This document shows, piece after piece, positions 1 to 6,268 of a stretch of DNA of 64,000 nt. The notes under the pieces are model-generated. The model had not been told where the DNA came from. It saw only the letters and a list, made by a program, of their open reading frames with translations, and searched no databases. Positions within the stretch are counted from its first letter, which is position 1. Each line of letters begins with the position of its first letter. Position numbers and translations under genes: made by a program. The stretch comes from an uncultured Erysipelotrichaceae bacterium (lineage in GTDB: Bacteria; Bacillota_I; Bacilli_A; Erysipelotrichales; Erysipelotrichaceae): assembly GCA_946537255.1 (NCBI GenBank), contig CAMNFS010000004.1, forward strand, positions 1 through 64,000, given 5' to 3'.

Positions 1-61
1 CATATGAATCTTAGCACACAGAATGACAGAATTGCATTTCTTACAGAAGAATGGAGTAATT

Positions 62-580
62 ATGAACAAACGTATACTTGCGCTGGTCAGCGATGACTTT
101 GAAGATCTTGAACTCTGGTATCCCATCCTTCGGCTGCGGGAAGAGGGCTGCACGGTAATCACAGCCGGAGAAAAGAAAGGGCAGCTCTTTCATGGAAAAT
201 ACGGCGTGCCCTGTACTTCAGATCTCTCTTTCCTTGATGTGAAGACTGAGGAATTTGATGGATTGCTGGTGCCGGGAGGCTGGGCACCGGACAGGCTTCG
301 AAGGTTTCCTGAGGTGCTTGAAATTGTCCGCAGGATGAATGAGGATGGAAAGGTGATCGGTGAAATCTGCCATGCTGGGTGGGTGCTGATTTCCGCCGGG
401 ATACTCAAGGGCAGAAAAGTAACCAGTACACCGGGAATCCGTGATGATATGGAAAACGCCGGTGCCCATTGGCTGGATACTGCGTCTGTCGTGGACGGAA
501 ATGTGGTAAGTGCCCGCAGGCCGCCGGATCTGCCGGAGTACATGAAAGATTACATTGCGGTGCTTTCCGCGCAAGAATAA
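62..580 (+). CDS. DJ-1/PfpI family protein
   Basis: Cytosolic protein of the DJ-1/PfpI class I glutamine-amidotransferase-like fold, 172 aa. Family members are cysteine hydrolases, glyoxalase/deglycase-like enzymes or redox chaperones; the substrate cannot be read from the sequence. Visible features are an N-terminal strand followed by the acidic DDFEDLEL segment, LLVPGGW (residues 68-74) and the nucleophile elbow GEICHAGW with candidate catalytic Cys103. The end of the protein has the family's ARRPPDLPEY stretch. I chose the ATG at 62 because GGAG lies 5 nt upstream and the first strand starts there; an in-frame ATG at 23 would add 13 residues the family does not have. It is monocistronic and ends at a terminator shared with the convergent gene. 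The family call is firm, the function is not. Confidence 0.88.
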   Translation: MNKRILALVSDDFEDLELWYPILRLREEGCTVITAGEKKGQLFHGKYGVPCTSDLSFLDVKTEEFDGLLVPGGWAPDRLRRFPEVLEIVRRMNEDGKVIGEICHAGWVLISAGILKGRKVTSTPGIRDDMENAGAHWLDTASVVDGNVVSARRPPDLPEYMKDYIAVLSAQE

Positions 581-597
581 AACATTTATCAAGAAGA

Positions 598-617
598 AAA
601 GGGGCGTCAGCCCCTTT
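598..617. terminator. Bidirectional intrinsic terminator
   Basis: An eight-base stem, AAAGGGGC and GCCCCTTT, encloses the loop GTCA between two convergent genes. The A-rich left flank and T-containing right flank let it work on both strands. Confidence 0.75.
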
Positions 618-629
618 GATCGTCCTTCC

Positions 630-1415
630 TTACCAGTCCGTATCCCAGTCGGTATCGTTGGAATCCCAGGAATCATAATCGGAAGAAGTGCTGTCCTGGC
701 TTTTGATCTCTTCATAGGCAGCGGACTCCTTGAAATCGCTGACCCCCCAGCCGGAGCTGTAATCCTCACCCAGATAATACTGACTGCTGTCTCCCTGATA
801 GACCGGCTCGCTTTCGACCCAGCCATAATCTGTGTCCGTGTACCAGTTATCGCCGTAATGATAATAAATCCCGTCATCAAAGTGATAGTAACCGTCATGG
901 CGGTGATTCATCATCTGATAGGCGGTACCGCCGAGTGTCACCACAAGCCCGGCAATTGCCGCAAACATGACAATGCGCCGGTACAGGTTTCTCTGCTTTG
1001 CGACCTGAGCTCCTTTCTCCGGAGCGCCATCCGGATAGATGCCGCGGTTGCTGCATTCCTCCATCAGCTTGTCGAACAGCTCATTGACCGCATGCGCTTC
1101 ATCGCTGCCCTGGTAGCGGATGGCACGGGATCCGTCCGCTTTGTTTTTGTATACCACATACTCACTGCCGTTCTGATAGATTCCGAAGGCTTTTGGCTCC
1201 CTGAAATCCTCACCGATGAAAAAACGCATTTTCAGCAGCGGCATGCCGCGTTCACTGCAGTATTGCTTCAGCTCATCAATTGTCCTTGGATGAAAGATCT
1301 TCCGCTCGTTGTTGTCATTTGAATAGTTCGGGTTTGGCGCGCCGCACTGGGGACATACCGGATCAGTGGAAAGAAGGGTCGCGCCGCAGTATTCACATTT
1401 CCCTGTAGATGCCAT
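630..1415 (-). CDS. Zinc-ribbon membrane protein with Asp/Tyr/Trp-rich tail
   Basis: Protein of 261 aa, function unknown. An N-terminal treble-clef or zinc-ribbon has Cys7, Cys10, Cys21 and Cys24 (CxxC, 10 residues, CxxC). A globular region of about 80 residues (about 43-125) follows, containing PKAFGIYQNG, VYKNKADGSRAIRYQG and DEAHAVNEL. A single hydrophobic helix lies at about 147-169. The remaining 90 residues are extremely rich in Asp, Tyr, Ser and Trp and end in WDTDW. The ribbon and the 80-residue region are shared with the next gene upstream (1427-1804), so the two are tandem duplicates and only this copy gained the membrane segment and tail. The gap between them is 11 bp, so they are probably co-transcribed. 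By topology the zinc domain should be cytosolic and the acidic tail outside; this is inference. Confidence 0.72.
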   Translation of the reverse strand: MASTGKCEYCGATLLSTDPVCPQCGAPNPNYSNDNNERKIFHPRTIDELKQYCSERGMPLLKMRFFIGEDFREPKAFGIYQNGSEYVVYKNKADGSRAIRYQGSDEAHAVNELFDKLMEECSNRGIYPDGAPEKGAQVAKQRNLYRRIVMFAAIAGLVVTLGGTAYQMMNHRHDGYYHFDDGIYYHYGDNWYTDTDYGWVESEPVYQGDSSQYYLGEDYSSGWGVSDFKESAAYEEIKSQDSTSSDYDSWDSNDTDWDTDW

Positions 1416-1426
1416 TGAATTCTCCT

Positions 1427-1804
1427 TTACTGGTTTTCAAACCGGTGCAGAACCTCCTGCAGCTTGAGATAAACCTCTTTTACCGCATAGGCTTCGTCAT
1501 TTCCCTGATAACGGATCAGCCGGGTACCATCGGCCATGTTCTTGTATACCGTAAAAGAATCACCGCTCTGAAAGATTCCGATCGCCTTTGGCTTTGTGTA
1601 GTTCTCTCCGATGTGGAAATGAATGTCCTTCAGGGGAAGCCTGTGGATTTCGCAGTATTCCTGAAGCTGGGCGATCGTTTCCGGGATGATCGGGCCGGTG
1701 GATGGAGGTGTGTATTCCGGATTGGCGGCACCGCAGTTCGGACAGAAACGGTTCAGGGTAAGAATGGATGCACCGCAATAGCGGCAGATAACCTGTCTGC
1801 TCAT
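1427..1804 (-). CDS. Small zinc-ribbon protein, paralogue of downstream gene
   Basis: Soluble protein of 125 aa, function unknown. Cys7, Cys10, Cys21 and Cys24 form the same zinc-ribbon as in the following gene at exactly the same residue numbers, which supports the start at 1804. AGGAG lies about 10 nt upstream of that ATG, and upstream in-frame ATGs would break the alignment. The rest (about 43-125) aligns with the 80-residue domain of its neighbour: PKAIGIFQSG, VYKNMADGTRLIRYQG, DEAYAVKEV. It has no membrane helix. It is the first gene of a probable two-gene unit with 630-1415. Zinc-ribbons often bind nucleic acid or protein partners, but nothing here decides which. Confidence 0.72.
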   Translation of the reverse strand: MSRQVICRYCGASILTLNRFCPNCGAANPEYTPPSTGPIIPETIAQLQEYCEIHRLPLKDIHFHIGENYTKPKAIGIFQSGDSFTVYKNMADGTRLIRYQGNDEAYAVKEVYLKLQEVLHRFENQ

Positions 1805-1910
1805 AATATGAAATCTCCTGTCATTCATTTTAGCAGAACGGACTGTCTGCTTCACAGTATTACTATTGTTTCCGGCAGGACATTTCTCCGCTTTATATTA
1901 CATAAGATTC

Positions 1911-2120
1911 TCAGTCCTGAATCGATTCGTCATACCAGAACAGTTCATCCAGTGTCTTGCCAAGCACCCGGCAGATCCGGATGCAGAGGTTGATGGTAGG
2001 GTTATAATCTCCTTTTTCTATGGCACTGATCGTCTGTCTGGAAACCCCGACTGCTTCCGCAAGTTCAGACTGGGAAAGATCAAGTCCGGCCCGGGCTGCC
2101 TTCAATCGAAGATTCTTCAT
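1911..2120 (-). CDS. XRE/Cro-family transcriptional regulator
   Basis: Short DNA-binding protein of 69 aa consisting almost only of one helix-turn-helix of the XRE (lambda Cro/CI) class. SQSELAEAVGVSRQTISAIEKG is the HTH core, and NPTINLCIRICRVLGKTLDELFW completes the five-helix fold. It has no ligand or oligomerisation domain. I start it at 2120 (GAGGAAAAGG just upstream) rather than at 2156; its ATG overlaps the stop of the membrane-protein gene by 4 nt (2117-2120), the sign of translational coupling. Pairs of a minimal XRE regulator and a small membrane protein are common in Bacillota and usually autoregulate. The promoter region at 2680-2725 contains repeat elements that could be its operator. 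Confidence 0.88.
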   Translation of the reverse strand: MKNLRLKAARAGLDLSQSELAEAVGVSRQTISAIEKGDYNPTINLCIRICRVLGKTLDELFWYDESIQD

Positions 2121-2638
2121 TCCTTTTCCTCTTTTCCTTCTGTCGTTCGAATCCATCCGGCAAGGCCGATGATCAGAAAGGCGATACCGACCATAAGATT
2201 GCAGAAGGGGGCCATCAGGACTCCGTTTTCAATCATGCGTCCGTCTTTGAACGCGGCAAAAGCAACAGCGAAGTTAATGACTGCAATGACTGCCATGATA
2301 ATCAGATAACGGTTTTTCTGCGTGTTGAGTCCGATGAAGGCATCATGCATGATGCTGTAGACTGCCTGGACTGTGACTCCGATCATGATGGCAGTAAAGT
2401 GAATGACAAGCGGTTCTGCCGGAATCGGCTGAAAAAATTCGGTCAACATGGTCAGAAACTCGAAAAGAATCATCGCATAGAAGCCGTACATATAGGCTTC
2501 TCCCCGTGCCTGTTTCTGCATTTCATCATATTCCGTCCGGATCGACCGGTTTTTGTTGAACGCTCTGAGAATAAAGATCGACACGATAACGCCGAAGGTA
2601 ATTCCAAAGAGAAATCCGATTGCTCTGTAGCTGTTCAT
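2117..2638 (-). CDS. Small integral membrane protein coupled to XRE regulator
   Basis: Protein of 173 aa with four to five predicted membrane helices: residues about 5-25 (GFLFGITFGVIVSIFIL), 50-70, 78-95, 110-130 and 140-162. The first loop (FNKNRSIRTEYDEMQKQARGEAY) is charged. Unrecognised family. AGGAGG lies 5 nt before the ATG. It is the first gene of a two-gene operon with the XRE regulator, whose start overlaps its stop. The link to a regulator suggests a membrane component the regulator controls or senses through, which is inference only. Confidence 0.78.
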   Translation of the reverse strand: MNSYRAIGFLFGITFGVIVSIFILRAFNKNRSIRTEYDEMQKQARGEAYMYGFYAMILFEFLTMLTEFFQPIPAEPLVIHFTAIMIGVTVQAVYSIMHDAFIGLNTQKNRYLIIMAVIAVINFAVAFAAFKDGRMIENGVLMAPFCNLMVGIAFLIIGLAGWIRTTEGKEEKE

Positions 2639-2679
2639 ATCATCCTCCTTTTTGCAGAAACGATTCTGCTTACGGATTC

Positions 2680-2725
2680 AATATAGCAACTGCACGACAT
2701 AATGTCAAATATATCTGTCAAATAT
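2680..2725 (-). promoter_or_regulatory. Sigma-A promoter with candidate XRE operator
   Basis: On the minus strand, TTGACA (2703-2708) is followed after 17 bp by TATATT (2680-2685), about 35 nt before the membrane-protein ATG. The -35 box sits in an 11-bp dyad, GACAT-A-ATGTC (2696-2706). The 10-mer TGTCAAATAT (plus-strand reading) occurs twice with a 13-bp period, at 2703-2712 and 2716-2725. These are plausible operator half-sites for the co-transcribed XRE protein. Confidence 0.7.
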
Positions 2726-2838
2726 CACGAAATAAATGAATTTAGAATAGTTAATCATATTTTTTACTGCATGGAAGATCAAATGAATTCCTTGTTTGAT
2801 GAAAACAAACAGGAAGAAGGGAAAGGGGTCTCGAAGAA

Positions 2839-2874
2839 AAAACCTTCCAGGACCAGATGGTCAAGGAAGGTTTT
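2839..2874 (-). terminator. Intrinsic terminator of the ABC importer operon
   Basis: Read on the minus strand, AAAACCTTCC pairs with GGAAGGTTTT across a loop that can itself pair (GACCA/TGGTC), and a T-run follows. It lies directly behind the ATPase stop codon. Confidence 0.8.
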
Positions 2875-2876
2875 GG

Positions 2877-3683
2877 TTATCTCGAAAGAAGCGCTTCATC
2901 GCTGGCAAAGGTTTCACCGCTGGCTTCTTCAAACTTGCGGAGAAGATCCTCAACTGTCAGCTTTTTCTTTTCTTCACCGCGGACATCGTAGAGCACATGT
3001 CCCTCATCCATCATAATCAGACGGTTTCCGACTGCGATTGCGTCACGCATATTGTGAGTGACCATCAGAGTCGTCAGATGATCACGTTCGACAATCTGCT
3101 GCGTCAGCTCAAGCACTTTTTTTGCTGTTTTCGGATCCAGAGCAGCGGTATGTTCATCGAGAAGGAGAAGCTTCGGTTTCTGCAGACTTGCCATCAGAAG
3201 CGTTAGCGCCTGTCTCTGTCCGCCGGAAAGAAGTCCGACCTTCGATGTCATTCGATCTTCCAGTCCCAGTCCGAGCGACTTGAGACGCTCCTGAAACATG
3301 GATCGTTCTTCCGGTTTGACATTCCAGCCAAGCGTTCTTCTTTTTCCACGCTTGTATGCCAGGGCAAGGTTTTCCTCAATCTGCATGTCCGCGGCAGTTC
3401 CGGTCATCGGGTCCTGAAAGACTCGGCCGATCAGATAGGCCCGTTTGAAATCCGGAAGACCCGTTACATCGGTACCGTCAATGCGGATAGATCCTTCATC
3501 AACCGGCCAGACCCCGGCAACAGCATTGAGCATGGTGCTTTTGCCGGCACCGTTTCCGCCGATCACCGTTACAAAATCGTTTTCTTCCAGTTCAATACTG
3601 ACATGGTTCAGGGCAATCTTTTCATTAATGGTTCCGGGATTGAATGTCTTGCATACATTCGTAAGTTTCAGCATTGCGGTCAT
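2877..3683 (-). CDS. ABC transporter ATP-binding protein (TrpZ-like importer family)
   Basis: Nucleotide-binding subunit of 268 aa that energises the importer encoded with it. Walker A is GGNGAGKST (about residues 42-50), the signature is LLSGGQRQALTL, Walker B is LLLLDEHTAALDP, and the H-loop is MVTHNM. A histidine follows the catalytic Glu (DEHTAALDP), typical of this importer subfamily, whose substrate-binding partners are PF04392-type lipoproteins, some of them linked to tryptophan uptake. AAGGAGG lies 7 nt before the chosen ATG. The permease stop is 2 bp upstream, so translation is coupled. The substrate is not proven. Confidence 0.92.
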   Translation of the reverse strand: MTAMLKLTNVCKTFNPGTINEKIALNHVSIELEENDFVTVIGGNGAGKSTMLNAVAGVWPVDEGSIRIDGTDVTGLPDFKRAYLIGRVFQDPMTGTAADMQIEENLALAYKRGKRRTLGWNVKPEERSMFQERLKSLGLGLEDRMTSKVGLLSGGQRQALTLLMASLQKPKLLLLDEHTAALDPKTAKKVLELTQQIVERDHLTTLMVTHNMRDAIAVGNRLIMMDEGHVLYDVRGEEKKKLTVEDLLRKFEEASGETFASDEALLSR

Positions 3684-3685
3684 GA

Positions 3686-4624
3686 TCAGTCCTCCTTTAC
3701 GGTTTTAGCCATTTTCCCGGCGCGGGAGAAGGACGACTTGGCATGTGCCTGCAGATTCGGAACGGAAAGGAATACGGCTACGATCACTGCGGTAAACAGT
3801 TTCAGATAGTTGGAGTCAAGTTTCAGCCAGAGAACGACAATAATGACAAGATAGTAAATGATGCCGCCGATGGTCACAAAGGTCAGTCTTCCGGCAAAGT
3901 TCATGCGTTTGCCAAGCAGGGCGCTGCCGATGACTTCCCCGATGATGACCGCCGCAAGTCCGATCACGATCGCACCGCGTCCCATATTGATGTCCGCGAA
4001 TCCCTGATACTGGGAAAGGAGTCCTCCCGCAAGGGCAACCAGCCCGTTGGCAAGAGCGAGGCCGATGACCTTCATGACGTTGATGTCAATACCCTGTGCT
4101 TTTGCCATTTCCGGATTACAGCCGGTTGCACGCATGGCGCTTCCATGTTCCGTACCGAAATACCAGTACAATAGCGCGATAATGACCGCCGCTATCAACA
4201 GACCAGTAATAATAGCGGTTGGAATATGCCGGCTGGTGATGGCCAGTGCGTATTTGTCAACCGGAAGTCCTTTGTTTGCGGCCATCCCCATGATTGCGAG
4301 ATTGATGGAGTACAGGGCAAACTGGGTAAGGATTCCGGAAAGGATGGCAGGTATGGAAAACAGCGTATGCAGAATGCCGGTCGCAAACCCTGCAAGCATA
4401 CCGGCGGCACAGGCAATGAGAAGGGCAATCCAGGGATTGACACCGCCAAGAATCATCATGACCGTAACTGCTCCCCCGGTGGTAAACGATCCATCTACCG
4501 TAAGATCCGATACACCGAGCAGCCGGAAGGTGATATAGACACCAAGGGCCATGACACCCCATATGATGCCCTGTGCTACGCCCGCCGGAAGGGCACCGAT
4601 CAGATTTGCAAAATTGAGACTCAT
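3686..4624 (-). CDS. ABC transporter permease (branched-chain-type fold)
   Basis: Integral membrane subunit of 312 aa with about eight to nine helices, of the BPD_transp_2 type used with PF04392 lipoproteins. MSLNFANLIGALPAGVAQGIIWG opens the protein, and GVSDLTVDGSFTTGGAV is the conserved second segment. The glycine-rich helix GRGAIVIGLAAVIIGEVIGSALLG near the C-terminus is the family hallmark. I start at 4624 (GGGGGAAC upstream); an ATG at 4681 would add a hydrophilic 19-residue extension. It lies between the lipoprotein gene and the ATPase gene. Confidence 0.9.
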   Translation of the reverse strand: MSLNFANLIGALPAGVAQGIIWGVMALGVYITFRLLGVSDLTVDGSFTTGGAVTVMMILGGVNPWIALLIACAAGMLAGFATGILHTLFSIPAILSGILTQFALYSINLAIMGMAANKGLPVDKYALAITSRHIPTAIITGLLIAAVIIALLYWYFGTEHGSAMRATGCNPEMAKAQGIDINVMKVIGLALANGLVALAGGLLSQYQGFADINMGRGAIVIGLAAVIIGEVIGSALLGKRMNFAGRLTFVTIGGIIYYLVIIVVLWLKLDSNYLKLFTAVIVAVFLSVPNLQAHAKSSFSRAGKMAKTVKED

Positions 4625-4667
4625 ATTTTTGTTCCCCCAACAGATGTTCTGGTTTTCAGAAAAAGAA

Positions 4668-4683
4668 GGGTGCATATGCACCC
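4668..4683. repeat. Perfect 16-bp palindrome between lipoprotein and permease genes
   Basis: GGGTGCATATGCACCC is self-complementary with no spacer. It lies 24 bp after the lipoprotein stop on the minus strand and is followed there by a pyrimidine-rich run. It could be a weak attenuating hairpin that favours the binding protein over the membrane subunits, or a protein-binding site. Confidence 0.45.
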
Positions 4684-4707
4684 AGATAATGAAATCCTTA
4701 TCGATTA

Positions 4708-5742
4708 CTATGCGCGAGGTGCGGCAGTGTAATCACTCGGTACATTGATGCCAAGCGCCTTGCAGCGTTCTTCATCATACTTCTTGACCGGGTTCTGGTA
4801 GTATTCGATCGGCATTTCACTGACATTGGATTCTCCCTTGAGAATCTTAGCTGCCATGGCGCCGGTTGTCTTGCCGAGCTCATAATAATCAATGGACAGG
4901 GTAGCGATTCCGCAGCCGGCCATGATTCCTTCCTCACCGCAGATGATCGGGCACTTGGCTTCACTGGCAACCGGATCAATGATGCCGGTATTGCTTGCGC
5001 AGGTATTGTCGGTCGGAATATACAGGGCGTCATTTTCAGAAACCGCTGTTTTGGTGACTGCCTGTACATCATTGGAATCCGTGAAGGTGTAGACGGTTAC
5101 TGTTTTACCGTTCTTCTCAAGCGCTGCCTTTACGACATCTGCCTGGTACTTTGAGTTTGCCTCTGCCGTGCAGTAGAGGATTCCGATCTTTTTGGCTTCC
5201 GGAAGCAGTTCATCGAACATCGCGGCCTGCTGATCCAGCGGGGCAAGGTCAGAGGTTCCGGAGACATTGGTTCCGACGGTTCCGCTGAAGTTATCAATGG
5301 AAAGGGCGGTGCCGTATTCCGTAATGGCGGTTCCAAGAACAGGGATCGCTGCAGTACCGTTGGCTGCGGCCTGAAGCGCAGGTGTGGCAATCGCAAGAAT
5401 CAGATCTGCCTTTTCTGTGACAAATCCGGATACGATCGAAGAGCAGGTAGCGGAATCACCGCTGGCATTCTGATAATCGAATTTGACGGCATCTCCAAGC
5501 TGGCTCTTCAGTTCATCCTGGAAACCCTGCGCGCTTGCATCGAGCGCGACATGCTGTACCAGCTGCACAATTCCAACGGTATAAGTCTTGTCAGAAGCAG
5601 CGGCCTGCGGCTGTGCTGCTGCGGTGTTATTGCTTTCAGGATTCGACGTTGCAGCAGGGGTGCCGGCAGATGTGTCAGCTCCGCATGCGGCCATTGCCAT
5701 GCACAGGGCTGCTGACAGAAATAAACTTGTAAACTTTTTCAT
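4708..5742 (-). CDS. ABC transporter substrate-binding lipoprotein (PF04392 type)
   Basis: Extracellular solute receptor of 344 aa anchored by lipid. A basic N-terminus and hydrophobic stretch end in a lipobox with Cys20 (AMAAC). An Ala/Pro/Asn-rich tether (about 21-50) follows, then the periplasmic-binding fold: YTVGIVQLVQHVALDASAQGF, DLILAIATPALQAAANGT and KKIGILYCTAEANS. VSENDALYIPTDNTCAS marks the ligand cleft, and IDYYELGKTTGAMAAKIL is the C-terminal hallmark. It is the first gene of the importer operon, with GGGAG before the ATG and a good promoter at 5784-5812. TrpX-like proteins of this family bind tryptophan in some streptococci; the ligand here is unknown. Confidence 0.92.
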   Translation of the reverse strand: MKKFTSLFLSAALCMAMAACGADTSAGTPAATSNPESNNTAAAQPQAAASDKTYTVGIVQLVQHVALDASAQGFQDELKSQLGDAVKFDYQNASGDSATCSSIVSGFVTEKADLILAIATPALQAAANGTAAIPVLGTAITEYGTALSIDNFSGTVGTNVSGTSDLAPLDQQAAMFDELLPEAKKIGILYCTAEANSKYQADVVKAALEKNGKTVTVYTFTDSNDVQAVTKTAVSENDALYIPTDNTCASNTGIIDPVASEAKCPIICGEEGIMAGCGIATLSIDYYELGKTTGAMAAKILKGESNVSEMPIEYYQNPVKKYDEERCKALGINVPSDYTAAPRA

Positions 5743-5783
5743 CGCTTTTTCATTCTCCCTTGAAAGATTTACAATACCCCGAA

Positions 5784-5812
5784 ATTTTATTACATGAACG
5801 ATTCTTCGTCAA
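5784..5812 (-). promoter_or_regulatory. Sigma-A promoter of the ABC importer operon
   Basis: On the minus strand, TTGACG (5807-5812), a 17-bp spacer and TAAAAT (5784-5789) place transcription start near 5777 and leave a 5' leader of about 35 nt. No T-box or other riboswitch core is visible in that leader. Confidence 0.75.
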
Positions 5813-6029
5813 CCAAATATCCGGGAATTGTTCCGTATGGGGTTGTGCATCTGAACGATTTCAGTGAAAGAAACCGAAATGCTTTCATAAACAGAAAAAG
5901 GAATTCATGAAAGAGGAAACGGCGGATATGCGGAAAACGGGCGCTCTTTAAGGACCCTCTGGTTTTTTTGCCAGTGAATCATTTGATTCCTCTTTCATTT
6001 AGAGAGAGGAAATGATACGATATGCAGGA
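5813..6029. other. Divergent intergenic region upstream of the alaS T-box
   Basis: No ordinary gene. It contains a 14-codon reading frame (5907-5951, MKEETADMRKTGAL) with AAGGA in front. Its 3' part, GGGCGCTCTT (5939-5948), is a perfect complement of AAGAGCGCCC at 6129-6138 inside the T-box. There is an imperfect dyad (ATCATTT...CCTCT / AGAGG AAATGAT) at about 5978-6015. A weak promoter, TTTCAT-17 bp-TACGAT (-10 at 6016-6021), would start transcription near 6029. Confidence 0.4.
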
Positions 6030-6253
6030 AATCGATGAAGAAGACAAGTAGTGAACAGAGGATTTGCTGAAAAAGAGAGCAGACGGCGGTGAAAGATCTG
6101 CAGAAATCCGGTTCATGAAGCTGCTTTGAAGAGCGCCCAATCCGCGCCGCATGCCAGCGTTATCGGCGTAATTAAGTGCGCAGATTTAAAACGAGTCTGC
6201 GAAACAGGATGGTACCGCGTGATGAACGTTCCTGCATGTCTGCAGGTTTTTTT
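6030..6253 (+). ncRNA. T-box riboswitch (alanyl-tRNA sensing) controlling alaS
   Basis: Transcribed leader that measures uncharged tRNA-Ala. The 14-base T-box motif AGGATGGTACCGCG is at 6206-6219, and its TGGT bulge (6210-6213) matches the ACCA end of tRNA-Ala. Stem I features visible upstream are GAGAGCAG (about 6075-6082) and GGTGAAAGATC. Adjacent GCT triplets at 6120-6125 are candidate alanine specifiers. The terminator is CCTGCA-TGTC-TGCAGG (6231-6246) followed by seven T. The competing antiterminator pairs CAGGA (6205-6209) with TCCTG (6230-6234), using bases the terminator needs. The 5' border is estimated. Confidence 0.9.
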
Positions 6254-6268
6254 ATTGGAGGTAGAGAA

